The position numbers and the translations under genes are program-made. DNA of 64,000 nt, from contig JAEWDM010000038.1 of the NCBI GenBank assembly GCA_023390115.1, positions 45,258-109,257 on the forward strand, read 5' to 3'. The stretch comes from Bacillota bacterium (lineage in GTDB: Bacteria; Bacillota; Clostridia; Acetivibrionales; DSM-27016). The notes under the pieces were generated by a model, which was given only the letters and a program-made list of their open reading frames with translations, was not told the DNA's origin and did not search any database. Below are positions 45,139 to 53,662 of the stretch, piece after piece. How positions within the stretch are numbered: position 1 is the stretch's first letter; every line of letters begins with the position of its first letter.

Positions 45139-45909
45139 ATGTCATCAGCCAACAGCAAGCAGATAGAATTATGGAAACAATATAGCGAGTCAAAGGATCC
45201 TGCAATAAGAGAAAAGCTTATACTTGAATATGCTCATCTGATAAAGTTTATTGCAGGAAGGCTGAATATCTATTTCGGATCAAATGTGGAATACGATGAT
45301 CTGGTTGGATTTGGCGTTTTTGGGCTTATTGATGCCATTGACAAGTTTGACTTAAATAAAGGAGTAAAGTTTGAAACCTATGCCTCTCTCAGAATAAGGG
45401 GTTCAATTATAGATAGCATAAGGGAAATTGACTGGGTGCCGAGGTCTCTGCGCCAAAAGAGCAAAGAGCTTGAGAAGGTTTACTGGGAAATTGAAAACCA
45501 GTTAGGACGTTCCGCAACGGATAATGAGGTGGCAAAAAAGCTGGGGATATCCGTAGATGAATTTTATAAGCTTTTAAATGATGTAAACGTATCTTCTATG
45601 GTATCTCTTGAGGAGTTTCTGGAGCAGAATTATGAGATAGGCGTTGATTTATCAAATTCCAGCAGGGACGACAGGCCCGAGAGCTATGTGGAGATATCGG
45701 AAATAAAGAATATTTTGGCGGATTCAATAGAAAAGCTTCCTGAAAAGGAAAGGACCGTGGTTTCACTATACTATTACGAAGAATTGACGCTTAAGGAAAT
45801 AAGTGCAATAATGAAGGTGTCTGAGTCCAGGATTTCGCAGCTTCATACAAAGGCTATAATGCGTCTTAAGGGAAAGCTGGCGAGGCATAAAACAATACTG
45901 CACGAATAG
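45139..45909 (+). CDS. sigD: Flagellar sigma factor SigD (FliA, sigma-28)
   Basis: The 256-residue sigma-70 family protein shows region 2 (EYDDLVGFGVFGLIDAIDKF, FETYASLRIRGSIIDSIREI), region 3 (WVPRSLRQKSKELEKVY) and region 4 (LTLKEISAIMKVSESRISQL). It directs transcription of late motility genes such as flagellin. ATG 45139 follows GTGGGGGA. Location near the end of the fla/che operon matches Bacillus and related Clostridia. Confidence 0.97.
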   Translation: MSSANSKQIELWKQYSESKDPAIREKLILEYAHLIKFIAGRLNIYFGSNVEYDDLVGFGVFGLIDAIDKFDLNKGVKFETYASLRIRGSIIDSIREIDWVPRSLRQKSKELEKVYWEIENQLGRSATDNEVAKKLGISVDEFYKLLNDVNVSSMVSLEEFLEQNYEIGVDLSNSSRDDRPESYVEISEIKNILADSIEKLPEKERTVVSLYYYEELTLKEISAIMKVSESRISQLHTKAIMRLKGKLARHKTILHE

Positions 45910-46041
45910 ATAGAGATTTTGAAAACCCAAGAATATATAAAATCCAAGAAATGCCGATGTTTAACTATCTAAAGAATGTCCTTGCAAGTCCGACATGGCT
46001 TGTGCGGAAGTGCTAATTTGATTTGAGGCGGGGAGATTGAA

Positions 46042-47670
46042 ATGCTTAATAATTTAAACAGGTCTTCTAAGGATGTAAATGACGGGTTTTTTGAGATTGC
46101 GTTTGCAGCGGACGGGGTTTTTCTCACGGTATATCCTCCTGTGGCAAAAGGAAAAAGAGTTGATACCTCGGAGATTCTGGAGAGGCTTAACAATAAGCGC
46201 ATTAAAAACTTTAAAAGGGAAGCGGTGGAGCTGGCTGTAATAAAGGCGGACAAAATGCCGGTTGTTATTGCGGGGCCCCAGGAGGAGGAGAAGGTGGATG
46301 CAAGAGCATCCATTGTCATCACTCCTGATAAATTGAAGGCCTTCTTAACCATAATTCCGCCTGAAAACGGAGAGGATTTGACGGCGGACCAAATTTTAAG
46401 TGCCATAAGCGCCTGTGGAATTTTATATGGAATAAATAAAGCTGCTGTTGAGGACTCGGCGCGTTTTCCCGTGTATAACCAGATGGTTTGTGTGGCTGAA
46501 GGCACGATGCCTGTTAACGGGCAGAACGGGAAGGTTGAATTTCACTTTGATGTAAACAAGCAGGGAAGACCTACAATACTTGAAGACGGAAGGGTTGACT
46601 ACAGAGAGCTGAATCTTATAGAAAGTGTTCAGAAGGGGGCATTGCTCTGCTCGCTGTCGGCGCCGCTTAAAGGAACTAAGGGAAGAAATGTATTGGGTGC
46701 GGAAATTGCTGCTTTAGACGGCAAGCCGGCAGTTCTTCCCAGGGGGAGAAATGTTGAAATAAGCGCTGACGGGCAGTCTCTTATTGCGGCTACTGACGGA
46801 CAGGTGAATTATATAGACGGAAAAGTCAGTGTTTTTTCAAATTACGAGGTACATGCCGACGTAGATAACTCGACGGGAAACATAGCTTTTATAGGAAATG
46901 TTATAGTAAGAGGGAACGTGCTTTCGGGATTTTCTGTTGAAGCCGGAGGAAGCGTTGAGGTTTGGGGTGTTGTGGAGGGCGCGGTTATAAAAGCGGGAGG
47001 AGATATAGTCCTCCGGCGGGGAATGCAGGGCCTTGGAAAGGGTGTGTTAAAGAGCGGAGGGAATATTGTTGCGAGATACATTGAGCACAGCACTCTGGAA
47101 GCACAGAATAATATAACATCGGAGGCCATAATGCACAGCAATGTAAAATGCGGAAACAAGCTTGAGCTGACAGGCAGGAAGGGTCTTCTGGTAGGAGGAA
47201 TATGCAAGGTGGGCAAGGAGATATCCGCAAAGGTTGTCGGATCTCATATGGCTACGGTAACAGACATTGAGGTAGGCATGGACCCTACCCTTAGGGAAAG
47301 ATATAAGGTACTGAGGGAAGAAATAAATACTATGGAAGCCGATATGAAAAAGGCTGATCAAGCTATTTTAATACTTAAAAAAATAGAAGCGGCAGGTATG
47401 CTTACGCCTGAGAAACAGGAAATGATGGCTAAGAGCGTAAGAACAAAAATTTTCTTTGGAAGCAGGGTTTCGGAGTTGAGGGAGGAATTGGCCCAGATTG
47501 AGGCAAAGCTTCAGCAGGAGGCATACGGCAAGATAAAAATATACAATTTTATATATCCCGGTTCGAAGGTTACTATAGGGAGCTGTGTTATGTATGTAAA
47601 AGAGAACCTGCAGTACTGCACGCTCTACAGAGACGGAGCAGATATAAGAGTTGGTCCTATAGATAAATAG
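46042..47670 (+). CDS. FapA family protein (DUF342)
   Basis: The 542-residue protein belongs to the DUF342/FapA family. It has an N-terminal mixed domain (to about residue 190), a central right-handed beta-helix of glycine/valine-rich repeats (FIGNVIVRGNVLSGFSVEAG, AVIKAGGDIVLRRGMQGLG) and a C-terminal coiled coil (about residues 425-505). Relatives occur in motility and polar-organisation contexts. The biochemical role is unknown. It follows sigD after 130 bases, ATG 46042 preceded by GGCGGGGAG. Confidence 0.9.
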   Translation: MLNNLNRSSKDVNDGFFEIAFAADGVFLTVYPPVAKGKRVDTSEILERLNNKRIKNFKREAVELAVIKADKMPVVIAGPQEEEKVDARASIVITPDKLKAFLTIIPPENGEDLTADQILSAISACGILYGINKAAVEDSARFPVYNQMVCVAEGTMPVNGQNGKVEFHFDVNKQGRPTILEDGRVDYRELNLIESVQKGALLCSLSAPLKGTKGRNVLGAEIAALDGKPAVLPRGRNVEISADGQSLIAATDGQVNYIDGKVSVFSNYEVHADVDNSTGNIAFIGNVIVRGNVLSGFSVEAGGSVEVWGVVEGAVIKAGGDIVLRRGMQGLGKGVLKSGGNIVARYIEHSTLEAQNNITSEAIMHSNVKCGNKLELTGRKGLLVGGICKVGKEISAKVVGSHMATVTDIEVGMDPTLRERYKVLREEINTMEADMKKADQAILILKKIEAAGMLTPEKQEMMAKSVRTKIFFGSRVSELREELAQIEAKLQQEAYGKIKIYNFIYPGSKVTIGSCVMYVKENLQYCTLYRDGADIRVGPIDK

Positions 47671-47738
47671 GCCGGACCTAACGTATTTTCATAAAACAAA
47701 AAATCAATTGCGCATTTTGCATATAGGAGATGAGAGTT

Positions 47739-48050
47739 ATGTCTATAAAGCCCATTGATTTTCAGGTTATGCTGCCGAAGACGCCTGAGGTTGCTAAAAT
47801 CAGCAATGATGCACAGCACAGAATGGATGCTTTGCAGCAGCAGCAGGCATCTACCGTGCAGCAAAATGCAGAAAACAGCACTAAAGTTGTGCATTTTCAG
47901 GATAAAGTCCACGAGGCTGCCATTAAGGAGAAGCAGCAAAAGGATAAAGAAGAAAAGGGCCAGAGGAAGAAAAAAGGCAAGTACAATTATAATTCCAGCA
48001 AAAAGGCGGAGCTGCAGGAAAAAACCAGTACAATAGATGTAAAAATATAA
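47739..48050 (+). CDS. Small charged protein of fla operon, unknown
   Basis: The 103-residue protein is rich in glutamine and lysine, with a C-terminal basic tract (KEEKGQRKKKGKYNYNSSKK). It has no membrane segment. ATG 47739 is ten bases after AGGAG; ATG 47730 would be too close to it. It lies between the FapA-like and DUF6115 genes. No family is recognised. Confidence 0.7.
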   Translation: MSIKPIDFQVMLPKTPEVAKISNDAQHRMDALQQQQASTVQQNAENSTKVVHFQDKVHEAAIKEKQQKDKEEKGQRKKKGKYNYNSSKKAELQEKTSTIDVKI

Positions 48051-48066
48051 CTGGAGTGTTTTTTAT

Positions 48067-48657
48067 ATGAACCAATTTTATGTCAGTATAATTTTTCTGG
48101 GTATTATTCTCACACTTGTGTCAATGGTGTGGATTGCTTATGACAGAAAAAAGTCGTACGATTATGAAAAAAGAATTGATGAAAAGAAAAATGAGCTTGA
48201 AGGCATTATAAGTGATGCCGAGCAAATGATTGAAGAGCTTAACAAATTTTCCGACTATGTGGTCACAAAGATAGATCTAAAGAATGAGGAGCTGAGCTTA
48301 AAGCTTAAGAGCCTTGAGGAATATGAGAGATGCTCCGAAACGCAGGCAATAAAGCAAAATGAGTCTGCAGAGCCAATAAGAGGGGTAACTGTGGATCTCG
48401 CAGCGGATGAGGACATATTTGCTTTTAATGGAAGGAAGGACAGCTATCTGGACACATTGAAGGTTGAGGATGCTGTAAATCAGGCTCACGAGGCGCAAGA
48501 GGCCCAGGAGGAGGAAAAGGGCAAGAGAATTCCTCTGAACGGAAGGTACAAGGAGGTTTTGGATTTGGCACAGAAGGGTATGGATCATACTGAAATTGCC
48601 AGACTTTTAAATATGGGAAAGGGCGAGGTGCAGCTTGTACTGGGTCTGAACAGATAA
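48067..48657 (+). CDS. DUF6115 membrane-anchored protein, SwrB-like position
   Basis: The 196-residue protein has one N-terminal membrane helix (VSIIFLGIILTLVSMVWIAY), a coiled coil (residues 30-95) and a C-terminal helix-turn-helix-like block (GMDHTEIARLLNMGKGEVQL). This is the DUF6115 layout. It lies downstream of sigD, where Bacillus encodes SwrB, a membrane-anchored activator of export-gate assembly. An equivalent role is an inference from layout and position. Confidence 0.8.
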   Translation: MNQFYVSIIFLGIILTLVSMVWIAYDRKKSYDYEKRIDEKKNELEGIISDAEQMIEELNKFSDYVVTKIDLKNEELSLKLKSLEEYERCSETQAIKQNESAEPIRGVTVDLAADEDIFAFNGRKDSYLDTLKVEDAVNQAHEAQEAQEEEKGKRIPLNGRYKEVLDLAQKGMDHTEIARLLNMGKGEVQLVLGLNR

Positions 48658-48672
48658 CGCTAAGGGGGAAAA

Positions 48673-49239
48673 ATGAGAAACTTCCATATAAAAAGCATCC
48701 TTCTTGGAATGGGGATAGGAATGGTTCTGATATCGATCGTCAGCATGATCTATACTTCAGGAATAAAGTCCTATCAGGAAATGAGCAGGGAGGAAATTAT
48801 TTCAAAAGCGAGAGAATACGGAATGGTGGATGCCAGCCTTCTGGCTGAAGCGGAAAAGAGGGCTGAAGCCGCGGCCGTGAGTGCCGGCCAGCCATTATCT
48901 GATAATAACGAGGCATTAAAGCCTGAGGACAATAGCGGGCCTTCAGACGAGGAACAGCATAAAGCTCCTGAAAAGGAGCTTGAAAATCAGCCTTCAGGTG
49001 ATGCGGTGCAGCAGCCTGAGCCCCCCTCCAAAGTAATAAATATTGTTGTTGAGGCGGGTACAACTGCTATGGGTCTGGATAATCTATTGCTGCAAAATGG
49101 CCTTATAGGCCAAAAAAATGATTTCACCAACCGTTTAAAGGAATTAAAGCTGACAGGGAGAATAAGGACAGGGCGTTACAATATAGCGGAGGGTACCGGA
49201 GTTGATGAAATAATCAGGATAGTTACTAAGAGACAATAG
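48673..49239 (+). CDS. Membrane-anchored protein with YceG/MltG-like domain
   Basis: The 188-residue protein has one membrane helix (SILLGMGIGMVLISIVSMIY), a proline/glutamate-rich linker and a C-terminal LysM-like block (INIVVEAGTTAMGLDNLLLQ ... LTGRIRTGRYNI). That block is the small N-terminal domain of MltG-type endolytic transglycosylases; the catalytic part is absent. It may bind cell wall rather than cut it. It is the last gene before the terminator at 49263, so probably the end of the operon. Confidence 0.8.
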   Translation: MRNFHIKSILLGMGIGMVLISIVSMIYTSGIKSYQEMSREEIISKAREYGMVDASLLAEAEKRAEAAAVSAGQPLSDNNEALKPEDNSGPSDEEQHKAPEKELENQPSGDAVQQPEPPSKVINIVVEAGTTAMGLDNLLLQNGLIGQKNDFTNRLKELKLTGRIRTGRYNIAEGTGVDEIIRIVTKRQ

Positions 49240-49262
49240 AACAATAAAGCCACAAATAAAAG

Positions 49263-49292
49263 GTTCTTCATTAAAATGTGAAGAGCTTTTTT
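49263..49292 (+). terminator. Rho-independent terminator of the fla/che operon
   Basis: GTTCTTCA (49263-49270) pairs with TGAAGAGC (49279-49286), including one G-T pair, and is followed by six T. This is the first convincing terminator downstream of flgB. Confidence 0.75.
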
Positions 49293-49338
49293 GCGTGCTT
49301 TAATATCCTGAATGATGGAATGCCTTTTAAAATTAATC

Positions 49339-49366
49339 TTGCAAAATAATATAAATATGATATAAT
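49339..49366 (+). promoter_or_regulatory. Promoter of the SPFH gene
   Basis: TTGCAA (49339-49344), 16 bases, TATAAT (49361-49366). The start codon at 49412 follows GGGAGG. Confidence 0.65.
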
Positions 49367-49411
49367 AATGATATCAAATAAACATTAAAGATATATAAGG
49401 GAGGCATTTAT

Positions 49412-50302
49412 ATGCTGGAAAAAGAGATAAAGGTATACTCAGGCCTTAAAATGTTAATTGTTAACCTGATTATGCTGGTTCTGTCGGTAGTTATTACTAT
49501 TGCAGGGATAAAGGGCCTTATTGAAGGCGGCACATTTTTCAATGTGGCGGAAATAATTTTGGGAGGTATACTTTTTGCAGTATGGTGTGTGTTCTCAGGG
49601 GGGTTTTTTACGCTTCAGCCCAATACCGCTGCCGTACTGATACTGTTTGGGGAATACAAGGGCACTGTAAAAAAAGACGGATGGCATTTTACAAACCCGT
49701 TCTATACCAAGAAAAAGCTTTCACTGCGTTCACGCAACCTAAATGGTGAAAAGCTTAAGGTAAACGATGAGATGGGAAACCCTATAGAGATTGCGGCAGT
49801 TATTGTCTGGAGGGTGGAAAATACTGCTCAGGCGTTCTTCGACGTAGAAAATTATGCCGAGTATGTAAAAATCCAAAGTGAATCTGCGCTCAGGCATCTT
49901 GCGGGACTTTACCCATATGACATTACCGATGAAACGAAGCATTTATCTCTTAGGGGAAGTGCCGATGAGGTATCTGAGGCCCTGAGGCTGGAGCTGCAGG
50001 AGAGGCTTTCAAAAGCCGGGGTAATAGTTGAGGAGGCACGCCTAAGCCATCTTGCCTATGCCCCTGAAATAGCGGCGGCAATGCTCCAGCGCCAGCAGGC
50101 ATCCGCTATTATAGCGGCGCGTCAGATGATAGTGGAGGGTGCCGTTGGAATGGTTGAAATGGCACTGGAAAAGCTGAGCCAAAAGGGTGTAGTAGAGCTG
50201 GATGAGGAGAGAAAGGCTGCTATGGTAAGCAATCTCATGGTGGTTTTATGCGGCGAGAGATCTACCCAGCCTGTTATAAACACGGGTACGCTGCATAACT
50301 AG
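49412..50302 (+). CDS. SPFH/Band 7 domain membrane protein
   Basis: The 296-residue protein has two N-terminal hydrophobic segments (about residues 12-33 and 47-67). The SPFH core follows: NTAAVLILFGEYKGTVKKDG, GNPIEIAAVIVWRVENTAQA and a helical tail (YAPEIAAAMLQRQQASAIIA) of the flotillin/stomatin type. Such proteins form large membrane rings that organise proteases or lipids. It is followed by a ribbon-helix-helix gene, a pairing seen in other Firmicutes. Confidence 0.92.
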   Translation: MLEKEIKVYSGLKMLIVNLIMLVLSVVITIAGIKGLIEGGTFFNVAEIILGGILFAVWCVFSGGFFTLQPNTAAVLILFGEYKGTVKKDGWHFTNPFYTKKKLSLRSRNLNGEKLKVNDEMGNPIEIAAVIVWRVENTAQAFFDVENYAEYVKIQSESALRHLAGLYPYDITDETKHLSLRGSADEVSEALRLELQERLSKAGVIVEEARLSHLAYAPEIAAAMLQRQQASAIIAARQMIVEGAVGMVEMALEKLSQKGVVELDEERKAAMVSNLMVVLCGERSTQPVINTGTLHN

Positions 50303-50329
50303 TGCCCTGTAACAGAAAAGTATGGAAAG

Positions 50330-50380
50330 CTCATCCCTTGTTTTCTTAAGATAAAGAGGGCGGAAAATTTAAGGGATGAG
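50330..50380 (+). promoter_or_regulatory. Long-loop hairpin upstream of the RHH gene
   Basis: CTCATCCCTT (50330-50339) and AAGGGATGAG (50371-50380) form a perfect ten-base inverted repeat 31 bases apart. It lies between the SPFH stop and the ribosome binding site of the RHH gene, with no T-run. It could be an operator bound by the RHH protein or an mRNA structure. Confidence 0.5.
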
Positions 50381-50404
50381 TTACTATAGTGCAAGGAGAT
50401 TGCT

Positions 50405-50587
50405 ATGGCTGATAAGGAAAAGAAGACAATACTGCTAAGGGTAAGTCCCCGCATATGGGAAGAAATAAGCCGGTGGGCAGAGGAAGAATTCAGATCGGTA
50501 AACGGACAAATTGAATATTTGCTTCAGGATGCAATCAGCAAGAGGGGTAAATCCCAAAAGAAGAGACAACCAGAGGAGCCGGAGTAA
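50405..50587 (+). CDS. Arc-type ribbon-helix-helix DNA-binding protein
   Basis: The 60-residue protein matches the Arc/MetJ-like fold: a beta-strand (KTILLRVSPRIWEEISRWA), then two helices with the turn SVNGQIEYLLQDAI. The C-terminus is basic. ATG 50405 follows AAGGAG. It lies between the SPFH and GPP34 genes; the inverted repeat just upstream is a natural candidate target for autoregulation. It could also be the antitoxin half of a pair, but no toxin is evident. Confidence 0.8.
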   Translation: MADKEKKTILLRVSPRIWEEISRWAEEEFRSVNGQIEYLLQDAISKRGKSQKKRQPEEPE

Positions 50588-50608
50588 TTGACAGAGGAGG
50601 TGAAAGAT

Positions 50609-51271
50609 ATGCTTAATGCATCTGAAAGGATCATGCTTTTAACTATAAATACAGACAAAAATAAAATAGGCTATGATGCGTATAACGTTATAAGGTATGG
50701 AATTAAGGGTATTGCATTGCTCCAGCTTGTTGCTTTTAAGAGAGTGAAATTAGAGCGCAAAAGGATAACTGTTGTCGATGACTGCTCCACAGGGGACAGA
50801 ATTCTTGATATGGTGATGGAGAAAATAAAATCATCCAGGCATCCCGTAAGAATAAGCAGTTGGTTTTCAGGATATTCAATATTCGGCTCAAGCCTTAAAT
50901 CCGGGGTACTGGATGGTCTTGAGGATAATGGAGTCATAAGGCAGGAGGAGCAGAGATTTTTAGGGCTTTTCCCGCTGAAACGTTATATTGTAACAGGTGT
51001 CAATCACAGGCAGGAGCTTGCTTCGGGCATGAAACGGCTTCTTCTCGGGGATAAAAATGAGATTGGCTATGAGGAAGCGTGCATTATAAGCATTCTGGCG
51101 GTGTGCGGCTATCTGAAGGCCGTATTGTCAAAGGCTGAAATCAGAGGTATAAAGGATAAAATAAAGCTGATAAAAAAGGGAATGTACTACCGCGTTGAAG
51201 GCCAGACCCTTCAGGAGGTTTTAAAGGGAATAAGGAACGCCATTTCTGCGGCTGCTGCTGCTTCGGTATAA
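50609..51271 (+). CDS. GPP34 (GOLPH3/Vps74-like) family protein
   Basis: The 220-residue all-helical protein has the GPP34 features: an N-terminal L-I-x-x-A-E-like segment (LNASERIMLLTINTDKNKIG), GIKGIALLQLVAFKRVKLER with the ITVVD turn, and a long C-terminal helical bundle. Eukaryotic members bind phosphatidylinositol-4-phosphate. The bacterial role is unknown and probably concerns the membrane. ATG 50609 has a strong GAGGAGGTG; a TTG at 50588 would leave the strong site unused. Confidence 0.8.
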   Translation: MLNASERIMLLTINTDKNKIGYDAYNVIRYGIKGIALLQLVAFKRVKLERKRITVVDDCSTGDRILDMVMEKIKSSRHPVRISSWFSGYSIFGSSLKSGVLDGLEDNGVIRQEEQRFLGLFPLKRYIVTGVNHRQELASGMKRLLLGDKNEIGYEEACIISILAVCGYLKAVLSKAEIRGIKDKIKLIKKGMYYRVEGQTLQEVLKGIRNAISAAAAASV

Positions 51272-51314
51272 ACAAAATGCTTGCGGATGCATTTATAAAA
51301 AGTAAAAATTACTC

Positions 51315-51343
51315 TTGATTTTTAGAAGCTGTTATGTTATTCT
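51315..51343 (+). promoter_or_regulatory. Promoter of tRNA-Leu
   Basis: TTGATT (51315-51320), 17 bases, TATTCT (51338-51343), 34 bases before the mature tRNA start. Confidence 0.6.
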
Positions 51344-51377
51344 ATCATAGCAGTTAGATCGAGAGAAATAAATGCTT

Positions 51378-51464
51378 GCCGAAGTGGTGAAATTGGCAGA
51401 CGCACTGGACTCAAAATCCAGCGATAGTGATATCATGTCGGTTCGAGTCCGACCTTCGGCACCA
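51378..51464 (+). tRNA. tRNA-Leu (anticodon CAA), CCA encoded
   Basis: The 87-base tRNA has the acceptor stem GCCGAAG/CTTCGGC, discriminator A and encoded CCA. The anticodon loop CTCAAAA in the stem CTGGA/TCCAG gives CAA. A long variable arm (GCGATAGTGATATCATGT) typical of leucine tRNAs is present, with the T-loop GGTTCGAGTCC. It has its own promoter and a perfect terminator. Confidence 0.97.
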
Positions 51465-51465
51465 A

Positions 51466-51499
51466 AAAACAGGCGATTATATATAATCGCCTGTTTTTT
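51466..51499 (+). terminator. Terminator of tRNA-Leu
   Basis: A 15-base perfect stem (AAAACAGGCGATTAT, 51466-51480, with 51483-51497) ends in a run of T. It begins two bases after the CCA end. Confidence 0.9.
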
Positions 51500-51696
51500 C
51501 ATATAAGATTTCTAATGTGTATAGTGACGTTAAGACCCAAGGATAATATCTTTAATTTTAAAAGCGTCGGGGTCATGTCCCTCTTGTAAATAAATTCTTT
51601 ACGGATGCATGAGATTTCAAGCCCTAAATCATTATACCTGATAAACAAATCCATTTGCTCCGCAGTGAGCGTTCTGCAGCCTCCCTTCTGTAGCAT
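51499..51696 (-). CDS. Possible 65-residue protein, unknown
   Basis: The frame on the minus strand ends at the tRNA terminator. Its product (TAEQMDLFIRYNDLGLEISC and a hydrophobic C-terminus) looks plausible, with a TATAGAAT-like sequence upstream. No good ribosome binding site precedes the ATG, and I recognise no family. It could be a small gene or a remnant. Confidence 0.3.
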   Translation of the reverse strand: MLQKGGCRTLTAEQMDLFIRYNDLGLEISCIRKEFIYKRDMTPTLLKLKILSLGLNVTIHIRNLI

Positions 51697-51759
51697 CTGT
51701 ATATATTCTATAATGAATTAATATGAAAGAAATGCAGGGAAAGTAAGAGGTGCGGGTAT

Positions 51760-51814
51760 GGGGACATTCCCCGACTATTCAAGGGAATTCGTTGATTTTT
51801 TGAGGAATGTCCCC
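51760..51814. repeat. REP/MITE-like palindromic repeat R1 (short form)
   Basis: Perfect 11-base ends GGGGACATTCC (51760-51770) and GGAATGTCCCC (51804-51814) enclose an AT-rich centre ending in TTGATTTTTTGA. It belongs to the family also found at 58834, 60012, 62283 and 63445. Confidence 0.85.
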
Positions 51815-51825
51815 CGGACTGGGGA

Positions 51826-53436
51826 TCATTTCAATTCGAGCTCATTTGCATCAATTGCCTCCATACAAATAGAAAAAATATGAAGGTTTGGCCGTAAAGG
51901 CAATATGATTTTATCTATATATCCCTCATAGGGAAGGTCAAAGGTTTTAGCATAAATATTATACTTTTTATCGGCTATTCTGGTCTCTGGTATTTGTCCC
52001 AATAAAACATTCCCACTCCAGACAATTTCATCACCAAACAAGGGGGCATCATTCCACCAATTTGAGATGCTCACTTCTAAATCCGTGCTTTGGCCATTAT
52101 TATATACAATAGTTAAGCTATCCACAATATCTTGTAATTCTGCACATGCAATAAGAGTGATGTTCGTATACCATTTTTTCTGAAGAGATATTTCCTGACA
52201 ACTACAGGATATATTATTAGCCTTATCTTCAACTATTTTAGGGAAAAAAAGGTTTCTAATATTTAAAGTTTTGTAGATTTCATCAATGCCTTCTGTAAAA
52301 AAGCATTCTTTTACACCTGTTAAATCTGCGCAAAAATCATTTGAAATGGATTTTGTAAATCCATTGTTATTATAGAGGTTTGATATATCTATATTTACTA
52401 TATTTTTTTGCGTTCTGGTATTCCTGACTTGTTTGTGTATAACATTAAGATTAGTTAAGGCATATGGATCTGTGACAGCCGCCATCAAATCATTCGATGC
52501 ACTTTCTTCAATTTTTGATATTTTTAATAATATATCGGATATCTGGAGTCTCCTGTCCTTATTCATTTCTCCCTTATAGAACATTTTGATTAAGATTGCT
52601 TTTACAGCCTTCCATTTGGAATTTTCAAAACAATAGGATATCTCTGTTATTCTATTATTGTTTACCGATTTACCGACAAAATTTAAAAACATAGAAAAAA
52701 GTATTCTGCTTCTTTCTATAGTTTCAATATTATTAATAAGTGGTGTTTCCAGAGGCATAGATTTTCCTTTTATCTCTTCTTGAAAATCCATTGAATCATA
52801 AAATTGATTTGCAAATAGTCTGATTTTGTCAAATGAATTTAGTCCCTGGGATTTCAGATTAACATTATTTAAAATCTCTGTTATTACATTTCTATAATCA
52901 AAATCCTTACTTTTATTTTGTGCGGCAACAAAGACTGAATAAAAATTACAGCCTTTTAGCAAGCTATGAACAGGCAGGCATTGAACTTTTTTATTCATAT
53001 AGCTTAAATGCGTGTCATAAACAAATACATGTTGCCCATCATCAGACATACCAATTATTATCAAAATTGTACTATCTGTTTTGTCATGTTCAGGCATCCA
53101 TGGGAGATATCTGCATTCACACAAACCCAGAATAGGCCTTTTAGCATTTAGCTCATATTTTATAAGCTTTAATAGTTCTTCCAGGGAAGAGATTTTGACA
53201 AAGTTGGTTTTTATCCCTGTGTATTCTTCAAAAGTTTCTTTTAAATACCATTCTCCCGGGATTAAGCGATCACCTATAAGTATTCTGCTGTCTGAATCCG
53301 ATTTGTAGTCAAACTTCCAAACATTTGAGAATATTAGCTCGTATTTTCTTCCAAACCATGCAGCTACACTGGCTAATGCCATTTCATCACAGAACATTCC
53401 TTCTTTTCTTATTAAATATATATCATTTAAAATCAT
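51826..53436 (-). CDS. BtrH_N-like cysteine-acyltransferase/peptidase-fold protein
   Basis: The 536-residue cytoplasmic protein has an N-terminal domain (residues 1-165) resembling BtrH_N, the papain/C39-like fold of the butirosin acyltransferase BtrH. It has a cysteine in GMFCDEMALASVAAWFG, the KRPILGLCECRYLPWM strand and TILIIIGMSDDGQHVFVYD. The histidine usually preceding the I-I-I-G strand is Ser/Thr here, so catalysis is uncertain. A helical middle follows (residues 170-330), then a C-terminal beta-rich region (SISNWWNDAPLFGDEIVWSG). ATG 53436 follows GGGGGTG. It lies 226 bases downstream of a radical-SAM gene on the same strand; joint action in a biosynthetic route is inferred. Confidence 0.5.
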   Translation of the reverse strand: MILNDIYLIRKEGMFCDEMALASVAAWFGRKYELIFSNVWKFDYKSDSDSRILIGDRLIPGEWYLKETFEEYTGIKTNFVKISSLEELLKLIKYELNAKRPILGLCECRYLPWMPEHDKTDSTILIIIGMSDDGQHVFVYDTHLSYMNKKVQCLPVHSLLKGCNFYSVFVAAQNKSKDFDYRNVITEILNNVNLKSQGLNSFDKIRLFANQFYDSMDFQEEIKGKSMPLETPLINNIETIERSRILFSMFLNFVGKSVNNNRITEISYCFENSKWKAVKAILIKMFYKGEMNKDRRLQISDILLKISKIEESASNDLMAAVTDPYALTNLNVIHKQVRNTRTQKNIVNIDISNLYNNNGFTKSISNDFCADLTGVKECFFTEGIDEIYKTLNIRNLFFPKIVEDKANNISCSCQEISLQKKWYTNITLIACAELQDIVDSLTIVYNNGQSTDLEVSISNWWNDAPLFGDEIVWSGNVLLGQIPETRIADKKYNIYAKTFDLPYEGYIDKIILPLRPNLHIFSICMEAIDANELELK

Positions 53437-53662
53437 TTTAACACCCCCACGTATTTTATATCTAATTATAATATTTAACTTAAATTTGCTGTTATTACTT
53501 TAACAAATAAAAAATTGAATATTTTGAATTTTTAACTTAAGATTCTTCTCATTAGCTTAATATTTTTAAGTATGATATTAATATATTATATGTAAATATT
53601 GATACAAAGCAGTTTATGGAGATTTTACCTATGATGCACAGAGGGAATTGGTTATAAATTCA

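Noticed and set aside
50405..50587. Toxin-antitoxin pair with the RHH protein as antitoxin
   Set aside because: The next gene is GPP34-like and the previous one SPFH; neither resembles a toxin.
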